NCBI RefSeq assembly: GCF_004331465.1
Contig: NZ_SJKB01000007.1
Coordinates: 62,001-126,000, forward strand
DNA: 64,000 bases
Direction: 5' to 3'
Source: Kribbella pittospori
GTDB taxonomy: Bacteria; Actinomycetota; Actinomycetes; Propionibacteriales; Kribbellaceae
In this document: positions 58,471 through 64,000 of the stretch, piece after piece
Layout: each line of letters starts with the position of its first letter
Position numbering within the stretch: the first letter of the stretch is position 1
Translations under genes and position numbers: made by a program
The notes under the pieces: model-generated
The model's database searches: none
The model's input: the letters and a program-made list of their open reading frames with translations, nothing else
What the model was told of the DNA's origin: nothing

Positions 58471-59422
58471 GCGGGATGGACTCCGGGACCGGGGTGAGTG
58501 GGGCGTTGTAGGCGAACCAGTTGGTCAGGTTCTCGACGACCAAGCCCGCCATTGCGTTGCGGGTGGGGATGGTGGCCGAGCCGACGTGCGGTAGAAGGAC
58601 GGCGTTCGGCAGCGTCAGCAGGTCGGGGTGGACCTTCGGCTCGTGTTCGAAGACGTCGAGGCCGGCCGCGAGAATGGTGCCGTCGCGGAGGGCGTCGACG
58701 AGGGCTTGTTCGTCGACGACCGAGCCGCGGGCCACGTTGATGACGATGCCGTCCGGACCCAGTGCCGCCAGGATCTCGGCGTTCACGAGGTGGCGGGTGG
58801 AGTCGCCGCCGGGGATGACAATCATGAGCGTGTCGACGTCGCGCGCCATGTCCAGCAGCGACGGGTAGTAGCGGTAGCCGACGTCCTTGCGACGGCGGTT
58901 GTGGTAGGCAACGGAGATGCCGAACGGAGCGACCCGGTCCGCGATCGCCTGCCCGATCCGGCCGAGGCCGAGGATGCCCATCCGGCGGCCGTGCATCGTT
59001 GCCTTGGTCAACGGGTAGGCGCCGTCCTCCTGCCACTTCCCGGCCCGCAGGTAGCGCTCGGCCTGGGGCAGTTCGCGGACCGTCATCAGCAGCAGCCCAA
59101 GCGCGGTGTCGGCCACCTCGTCGTCCAGAACGCCAGGCGTGTTCGTCACCACGACGCCGCGCTCGGCCGCCGCGGCCGCGTCGATCCGGTCGTACCCGAC
59201 GCCGAAGCTCGCCACGATGCGTACGGCGGGCAACCGGTCCAGAAATGCGCCGTCGATCAGCGAACCACCGGTGGCGACGGCAACGATCTCGTCGCGCCGG
59301 GCGGCGAGGACGGCGTCCGGGTCGCTCTCCTCCCAGAGCCGGATCAGCTCACAGTGACCGTCCAGACGCGCCGCGACCGCCGGGTGCATCGGTCCCGGCA
59401 TCAGCACCACTGGTAGTCCCAT
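58460..59422 (-). CDS. D-2-hydroxyacid dehydrogenase
   Basis: A 320-residue NAD(P)-dependent dehydrogenase. The Rossmann motif MGILGLGRIGQAIA is at about residues 147-160, the catalytic Arg in NVARGSVVDE, Glu in GLDVFEHEPKV, and His in LPHVGSATIPTR. ATG at 59422 follows AGGAGGA. It resembles glyoxylate/hydroxypyruvate reductases. It stands apart from the sugar-acid operon, so it is probably a separate metabolic gene. Confidence 0.88.
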   Translation of the reverse strand: MGLPVVLMPGPMHPAVAARLDGHCELIRLWEESDPDAVLAARRDEIVAVATGGSLIDGAFLDRLPAVRIVASFGVGYDRIDAAAAAERGVVVTNTPGVLDDEVADTALGLLLMTVRELPQAERYLRAGKWQEDGAYPLTKATMHGRRMGILGLGRIGQAIADRVAPFGISVAYHNRRRKDVGYRYYPSLLDMARDVDTLMIVIPGGDSTRHLVNAEILAALGPDGIVINVARGSVVDEQALVDALRDGTILAAGLDVFEHEPKVHPDLLTLPNAVLLPHVGSATIPTRNAMAGLVVENLTNWFAYNAPLTPVPESIPLTT

Positions 59423-59525
59423 CAGAGTCCTCCTCGCGCGTCCTGCACCGATGTTCACCGCCGCTTTCCCGCCCAACCCTATTTCCCGCCGCCGGAACGG
59501 ACGACGATCGGGGGAGGAGGTCATC

Positions 59526-60527
59526 ATGATCATCGACTGCGCTTACTACCGGGACGGACACCGCCAGCACACCGGGGCGATGTCGGTCGAGGATGCCGCC
59601 GCCCACTGCAAGCAGGGCGGATTCGTCTGGCTGGGCATGTTCGAGCCCACCGGAGAGGAACTCGTCCAGGTCCGGGAGAGCTTCGGCCTGCACGAACTGG
59701 CCGTCGAGGACGCGCAGACCTTCCACCTCCGCCCCAAGGTCGAGCCGTACGAGGGCAACATCCGCCTGGTCATCCTGCGCACCGCCCGGTACGACGACCA
59801 GCGGGAGGAGGTGGACTTCGGCGAGGTGAGTGTGTTCGTCGGACCGTCGTTCGTGATCACGGTCCGCCAGGGCGTCGCCAGCGACCTGCACGACGCCCGG
59901 ATCCGTCTCGAGCAACGGCCCGAGCTGCTGGAGGTCGGCACGAACTCCGTGTTGTGGGCGATCCTGGATCAGGTGGTCGACGGCTATGGCCCGGTCGTGG
60001 CCGAGCTGGAACGCGACATCGAGCAGGTCGAGCGGACCGTCTTCGCGGGCTCGGTCGCGCCGACCGAGCGGATCTACTTCCTCCGTCGCGAGGTCACCGA
60101 CTTCTATCGCGCGGTCCACCCGTTGCTCGCCGTACTCGCGACCATCGAGCGGGGTGCGCGCAACACCGTCCTGCTGCCGTACTTCCGCGACGTGCACGAC
60201 CACCTGGTGCTGGTGAACGAGGAGGTCGCCGCCCAGCGGGACCTGCTCGCCACCGTGCTGGAGGCGAACATGGCGGTGATCTCGGTCGAGCAGACCAAGG
60301 TCAGCGTGCGGCAGAACGCGACCATCGAGCAGCTGACCATCCTGGCCACGGTGTTCCTGCCGCTGACCTTCGTCACCGGGTTCTTCGGCCAGAACTTCGG
60401 CTGGCTGGTCGACCACATCGGCGCCGAGTGGGACTTCCTCGTCCTCGGGGTCGGCGGCCTGCTGATTCCCTGCCTCGCCCTGTTCGTCTGGTTCCGCCGG
60501 CAGCGAGCGGCCCGGCAACCTACCTGA
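59526..60527 (+). CDS. CorA-family divalent-metal transporter
   Basis: A 333-residue membrane protein. About 270 residues of cytosolic alpha/beta domain and a long helix precede two C-terminal membrane segments (LTILATVFLPLTFVTGFFGQNF near residue 272, and FLVLGVGGLLIPCLALFVWF). The CorA selectivity motif is normally YGMNF; here it is FGQNF, so Met is replaced by Gln, as in some non-Mg relatives. GGAGGAGG lies upstream of ATG 59526. Likely a Mg, Co or Zn channel/transporter. Confidence 0.85.
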   Translation: MIIDCAYYRDGHRQHTGAMSVEDAAAHCKQGGFVWLGMFEPTGEELVQVRESFGLHELAVEDAQTFHLRPKVEPYEGNIRLVILRTARYDDQREEVDFGEVSVFVGPSFVITVRQGVASDLHDARIRLEQRPELLEVGTNSVLWAILDQVVDGYGPVVAELERDIEQVERTVFAGSVAPTERIYFLRREVTDFYRAVHPLLAVLATIERGARNTVLLPYFRDVHDHLVLVNEEVAAQRDLLATVLEANMAVISVEQTKVSVRQNATIEQLTILATVFLPLTFVTGFFGQNFGWLVDHIGAEWDFLVLGVGGLLIPCLALFVWFRRQRAARQPT

Positions 60528-60613
60528 CGCGGCAGGTTCATGCGGCCGTCCGCGGTCGTTCCCGTGCGGCACCGAGGGTCGGGGAGCAGGATCCATCCCC
60601 CCGGAGGTTTGTG

Positions 60614-61594
60614 ATGCGAAAGCTCCCCACCCTCATCGCCGCGACGGCCGTCCTGGCCGCTGTGGCGATCCCGTCCGCCTCGGCCGTCCGTCCCGCGGCC
60701 CCGGCTCCCGCTGCGGCCCCGGCTCCCGCTGCGGCCCCGGCGCCCGCTGCGCAGGCCAGTGCGACGGCCGAGCCGCCGTCGTACCCGGCGACGCAGCTCA
60801 CGTCGTACGCCGCCTTCGACGCGAACCAGGCGATCGCGGTCGACGCGAAGTACTTCTACGCTGTCAACAATCGGACGATCACCAAGCACGACCGCCGCAC
60901 CGGCGAGCCGCTGCTGCAGTTCGCCGGCGACGCCGCCGGCCCGTTCATCCACATGGACAGTGGTGTGGTCGTCGGTTCGAAGCTGTACGCCGTCCACTCG
61001 AACTACTCCGACTGGCCGATGGAGAGCTCCATCGAGGTGTTCGACACCAAGACGATGAAGCACATCGACTCGTACTCGTTCGGCATCTACCGCGGTTCAC
61101 TCACCTGGCTGGACCGGCACGACGGCGCGTGGTGGGCCGGGTTCGCCAACTACGACGAGATCTCGGACGAGACCGGTGAACCGTACGGCCAGACGTACAA
61201 CACCCAGATCGTGAAGCTGAACGACAAGTTCGAGCCGCTCGCGTCGTACACGATCCCGAAGCCGATCCTGGACCGGTTCAAGCCGATGTCGAACTCCGGT
61301 GGCTCATGGGGCCCGGACGGCCGGCTCTGGCTGACCGGTCACGACCTCGGTGAGGCGTACGTGATGGAGTTGCCGACGGCGGGCGCCGAACTGCGCTGGA
61401 TCGCCACCGTCGACCTGCCCGACGTGCAGGGCCAGGGCATCGCGTGGGACCGCTCGAACCCGCGGAACCCGACGTTCTGGGCGATCAGCCGGCCGAACAA
61501 GGTCGTGCACACGTTCGTGATGCCGCTCGACCTGATCAAGACGCCGACCACCAAGGGCTGGCAGGTCCTCGGCCCGGGCCAGTTCCAGAAGTAG
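60614..61594 (+). CDS. Exported protein with Ala-Pro repeats and beta-propeller-like domain
   Basis: A 326-residue secreted protein. The signal peptide is residues 1-26 (PTLIAATAVLAAVAIPSASA). Residues 28-50 are Ala-Pro repeats from three 18-base units. The rest has WD/Asp-box-like repeats (GSKLYAVHSNYSDWPMESSIEVFDTKTMK, GSWGPDGRLWLTGHD) suggesting a beta-propeller. GGAGG lies before ATG 60614; GTG 60611 is also possible. Relatives are uncharacterised surface proteins. Confidence 0.8.
   Translation: MRKLPTLIAATAVLAAVAIPSASAVRPAAPAPAAAPAPAAAPAPAAQASATAEPPSYPATQLTSYAAFDANQAIAVDAKYFYAVNNRTITKHDRRTGEPLLQFAGDAAGPFIHMDSGVVVGSKLYAVHSNYSDWPMESSIEVFDTKTMKHIDSYSFGIYRGSLTWLDRHDGAWWAGFANYDEISDETGEPYGQTYNTQIVKLNDKFEPLASYTIPKPILDRFKPMSNSGGSWGPDGRLWLTGHDLGEAYVMELPTAGAELRWIATVDLPDVQGQGIAWDRSNPRNPTFWAISRPNKVVHTFVMPLDLIKTPTTKGWQVLGPGQFQK
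60695..60748. repeat. 18-bp tandem repeat x3 (Ala-Pro linker)
   Basis: GCGGCCCCGGCTCCCGCT at 60695-60712, again at 60713-60730, and with one change at 60731-60748. It encodes AAPAPA three times; copy number could change by slippage without a frameshift. Confidence 0.8.
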
Positions 61595-61603
61595 TCGAAG
61601 GGT

Positions 61604-61640
61604 GATCGAGTAGCGGACGAAACCTGTCCGCTACTCGATC
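61604..61640 (+). terminator. 15-bp terminator-like hairpin
   Basis: GATCGAGTAGCGGAC (61604-61618) pairs with GTCCGCTACTCGATC (61626-61640) around a 7-base loop. No T-run. It lies between two genes and reaches to within 12 bases of the next ATG. Confidence 0.6.
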
Positions 61641-61652
61641 GATCCTGGGTAC

Positions 61653-62068
61653 ATGACTACTTCAGCAACGTTCCACGCGTACTTCGGCTACCGCGACGCG
61701 TTCGGCGCCCTCCGCTGGCTGGAGAAGGCCTTCGGCTTCGAGACCACGATGGAGGTTCCGGACGACAAGGGCGGCATCATGCACGCCGAGATGCGGTACG
61801 GCGGCGTCGCCTTCACGCTCTTCACCGACGAGGAAGGCTACGACAGGCCCACCCGCAAGGGCGACACCGTCGGCCACGGCACCTACATCGCCTTCGACAC
61901 CGAGGCCGAGGTCAACGCCGTCGACGCCACCGCGGTAGCCGCCGGCGCCGACTCCATCTGGACCCCAGCCACCACCGAGTGGGGCAACTACCGCTGCCGA
62001 GTAGCCGCCCCGAAGGCTACGAATGGACCTTCGGCACCCACCACCCCGGCCTCTCCACCACCTGGTAG
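61653..62068 (+). pseudogene. VOC gene with apparent 1-base frameshift
   Basis: From ATG 61653 the reading TSATFHAYFGYRDAFGALRWLEKAFGF is a normal VOC start, and TTEWGNYRCRVA continues it. Near 62007 the frame is lost: the uninterrupted frame goes into PKATNGPSAP, while another frame gives PEGYEWTFGTHHPGLSTTW and a stop at 62068, the normal VOC ending. Deletion of one base (as for Asp, GAC) explains this. In the uninterrupted frame the protein would be fused to the kinase after it. The shift could be real or a sequencing error. Confidence 0.7.
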
Positions 62069-62078
62069 ACAACTACGG

Positions 62079-62627
62079 GTGGATCCCCGGCTGATCGTGA
62101 TCAGAGGTAACTCTGGCTCAGGCAAGAGTTCGATTGTTGAAGGTGTTCGGGCGGCGTATGGGCCTGGGGTTGCTTGGATCGAGCAGGACTATGTGCGGCG
62201 GATCATCTTTCAGGAGCCGGGGCGGCCGGATGACGCGAGCATTCCGATGATCGGGCAGATTGCGCGGCATGCGCTCGGGCGGGGCTTTCATGCTGTGGTC
62301 GAGGGCATCATGCCGACACTCGGGTACGCCGAGATGTTCGCGGAGCTGGCCCGTGACTACGCGGGGTCGGCGTACTTCTACTACCTGGACATTCCGTTCG
62401 AGGAGACCGTTCGGCGGCATGGGATGCGGGAGAAGGCTTCGGCGTTCACGGCCGAGGCCATGGCGGAGTGGTACCGGCCGCAGGATCTGCTGGACTGGCC
62501 GCGCGAGACGGTGATCGATCAGACCAGCTCGCTCGAGGCGACCGTCCAGCAGATCCTTCGTGAGACCGGGTTAGACCCAGCCGCCCAGCTCGAGGTCGGC
62601 GATGACGACCGGCTGACCGGTGGCTAG
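62079..62627 (+). CDS. P-loop kinase (AAA/zeta-toxin/CPT-like)
   Basis: A 182-residue protein from GTG 62079. Walker A is IRGNSGSGKSSIVEGV near residues 7-22; IEQDYVRRIIF and YFYYLDIPFEETVRRH are further nucleotide/phosphate-site blocks as in chloramphenicol-phosphotransferase-like and zeta-type kinases. Without the frameshift upstream it would be a separate gene. Its last 57 bases overlap the oppositely oriented oxidoreductase, so the final residues (DPAAQLEVGDDD) may be an extension. Substrate unknown. Confidence 0.7.
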   Translation: MDPRLIVIRGNSGSGKSSIVEGVRAAYGPGVAWIEQDYVRRIIFQEPGRPDDASIPMIGQIARHALGRGFHAVVEGIMPTLGYAEMFAELARDYAGSAYFYYLDIPFEETVRRHGMREKASAFTAEAMAEWYRPQDLLDWPRETVIDQTSSLEATVQQILRETGLDPAAQLEVGDDDRLTGG

Positions 62628-63884
62628 GGACTGGTTGGCGGCGATGCCGACGGCAACGGCGCGGACGCCGTCGTGGACATCGGCGGCACGCCCGAGCGGG
62701 TCGTTGCCCGGGCCCTTGAACAGGTCGTCGTAGAGCAGGCGGTCGCCGCCGCCGTGCCCACCCACGCCGCGGGGGATCTCGACCTCAACCGCGGGTGCCC
62801 AGTGCTTCTGCAGGAGCAGCCGTTCGCCGTTGGAGCGCACGTCGCCCGAGATCACCCGGTCGGACGGGTAGCTCGGGTCGATTTGATCATCGATCACGGC
62901 CGCCCGCTCGATGACCTCGAGCTCGGCGCGGCCCTCGGTGCCGTTGACCGACACCCGATAGCCCTCCCACGGCGAGTGCGCGTTCAGCGAGTAGCTCAGC
63001 CGGGCGCCACTCGCGTACTCCGCGACGACGGCCATGTTGTCCTCGATCGTGATCCCCGGACCGAACACATCCTGGTCGCGCAGATAACCGTCGTACTGCT
63101 CGCTGTCCAGGTACAGCTGCCGGTTGATCTCGTCGGTGCGCAGATCCAGCAGCCACGGATCGTTGGCCGAACCCTCGATCGTGCCCCGGGCGGGTCGTTG
63201 CCCAAGGCCACGGGCTGCCGCGTTGTCCGCGCCGTAGAAGAACAGGCCGCCGGACGCGTACACCTTGGTCGGCTTCGACGCAATCCACCAGTTCACCAGG
63301 TCGAAGTGGTGCGAGGCCTTGTGCACCATCAGGCCGCCGGAGTTCTTCTTCTCGCGGTGCCAGCGGCGGAAGTAGTCCGCGCCGTGCCGGGTGTCGAGCA
63401 CCCACTGGAACTCGACGCTGGTGACGGTGCCGATCTCGCCGTCCGCGATCACCTGCCGCAGCGCGCTGTTTCGCGGCGAGTAGCGGTAGTTGAAGGTGAC
63501 GACCACGGACTTGCCGGACTCGTTCATCGCGGCGACGATCTGCCGGGTGCCGTCCGCGTCGATGGTCAGCGGCTTCTCGACGATCACGTCGGCGCCGGCG
63601 CGCAGGATCCGGGACACGACCGCTGCGTGCGTGTAGTCGGGGCTCGTCACGACGACCCGGTCGACGGACTGCTCCTTGATCATCCGCTCGAGATCGTCGG
63701 CGCCGTACTGCGGCAGCTCGGGACCACCGAGCTCCTTGACGTACCGCTGGTGAAAGGCGAGGCGGCCCTGGTTCGGGTCGAGCAGGGCGACCAGTTGCGC
63801 CTCCTCGGGGTGCTCCTCGAAGATCGCGCGGACGTACGCCCGCGCTCGCGACCCGGTTCCGGCGACTGCATAACGTCTGGGCAC
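62571..63884 (-). CDS. Gfo/Idh/MocA-family oxidoreductase
   Basis: A 437-residue protein. The Rossmann motif YAVAGTGSRARAYVRAI is near residues 5-21, EKPLTIDADGTRQIV carries the conserved EKP Lys (unlike the gene at 11686), and GGLMVHKASHHFDLVNWW is the substrate-domain block with its His. It probably oxidises a sugar or its derivative with NAD. It is divergent from a LacI-family gene at the window edge, so it is likely the first gene of a repressor-controlled unit. Overlaps the kinase end by 57 bases. Confidence 0.88.
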   Translation of the reverse strand: MPRRYAVAGTGSRARAYVRAIFEEHPEEAQLVALLDPNQGRLAFHQRYVKELGGPELPQYGADDLERMIKEQSVDRVVVTSPDYTHAAVVSRILRAGADVIVEKPLTIDADGTRQIVAAMNESGKSVVVTFNYRYSPRNSALRQVIADGEIGTVTSVEFQWVLDTRHGADYFRRWHREKKNSGGLMVHKASHHFDLVNWWIASKPTKVYASGGLFFYGADNAAARGLGQRPARGTIEGSANDPWLLDLRTDEINRQLYLDSEQYDGYLRDQDVFGPGITIEDNMAVVAEYASGARLSYSLNAHSPWEGYRVSVNGTEGRAELEVIERAAVIDDQIDPSYPSDRVISGDVRSNGERLLLQKHWAPAVEVEIPRGVGGHGGGDRLLYDDLFKGPGNDPLGRAADVHDGVRAVAVGIAANQSLATGQPVVIADLELGGWV

Positions 63885-63894
63885 GGCGGACCCT

Positions 63895-63910
63895 TTCTAC
63901 TCGTGTAGAA
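63895..63910. promoter_or_regulatory. Palindrome TTCTAC-TCGT-GTAGAA
   Basis: A 16-base dyad 10 bases upstream of the oxidoreductase start. LacI-like AACCG half sites also occur between 63918 and 63950 (CAACCG..CCGGTCAACCG). With a LacI gene divergent, these are candidate operators. Confidence 0.55.
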
Positions 63911-63962
63911 CAGCACGCTAGCAACCGCTTTCCAAACCGGTCAACCGTCGTACCATCGGCTC

Positions 63963-64000
63963 ATGCCGAAAGCGCCGGTCACCCGGAACGACGTCGCGGA
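63963..64000 (+). CDS. LacI-family transcriptional regulator (partial, N-terminus)
   Basis: ATG at 63963 starts MPKAPVTRNDVA, the classic LacI-family opening that leads into the helix-turn-helix (VTxxDVAxxAGVS). The window ends 38 bases in, so the rest is not seen. It is expected to repress the divergent oxidoreductase gene. Confidence 0.8.
   Translation, partial: MPKAPVTRNDVA

Overview
The window is GC-rich DNA from an actinomycete. Genes are dense, starts are often GTG, ATGA/GTGA stop-start overlaps are common, and many genes appear leaderless (a TAnnnT box 5-8 bases before the start codon). The gene content (sugar and polyol catabolism, many VOC, DinB and SAM-methyltransferase genes, actinobacterial HNH and RtcB proteins) fits a soil genus such as Kribbella. 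That genus name is an inference; no rRNA or other decisive marker is present.

Left part (1-13,000). A polyol/ketose operon holds a D-ribulokinase-like FGGY kinase, a histidine phosphatase, a DeoR regulator, an erythritol-kinase-like FGGY kinase, a D-2-hydroxyacid dehydrogenase and MgtC. A second operon holds an inositol-monophosphatase-like enzyme, two ABC permeases, a lipoprotein binding protein and a glycerophosphodiester phosphodiesterase, with no ATPase of its own. A Gfo/Idh/MocA oxidoreductase follows, flanked on both sides by repeat-rich non-coding DNA.

13,600-27,300. Small enzymes come first. Then a GntR regulator diverges, across a clear palindromic operator, from a long catabolic operon: a fused double-module UxaA-type dehydratase, a FAH-type 2-keto-3-deoxy-acid dehydratase, a ketoglutarate-semialdehyde-type dehydrogenase, an IlvD/Edd dehydratase, a LarA-like protein, a TIM-barrel-like protein and a FAD-linked 2-hydroxyacid oxidase. 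The set fits oxidative, non-phosphorylative breakdown of sugar acids to 2-oxoglutarate.

27,275-32,540 (minus strand). This is the most unusual region. Eleven tRNA or tRNA-like genes are interleaved with RtcB (RNA ligase), an HNH nuclease, a small Cys/His protein, a methyltransferase-like membrane protein and an alpha/beta hydrolase. At the upstream end a promoter leads into a 48-codon leader ORF missed by ordinary gene callers, a hairpin over its stop codon, and a U-tailed intrinsic terminator placed just before the first tRNA (Trp). This looks like an attenuated tRNA-replacement and RNA-repair operon in which ribosome stalling on the leader could control read-through. A normal tRNA-Thr(CGT) with its own terminator lies next to it on the plus strand.

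33,500-64,000. Ordinary accessory genes: methyltransferases, an MFS exporter with a long C-terminal extension, a RibD fusion, a FtsX/LolD-type ABC exporter, a broken SRPBCC gene, a serine-hydrolase-fold protein that has lost its nucleophile, a TetR-controlled membrane-protein set, NUDIX, VOC, DinB and DUF2199 proteins, a heparinase II/III-like protein and an SGNH hydrolase sharing a promoter motif, a CorA-like channel, a VOC gene with an apparent frameshift, and a second Gfo/Idh/MocA oxidoreductase divergent from a LacI-family gene cut by the window end.
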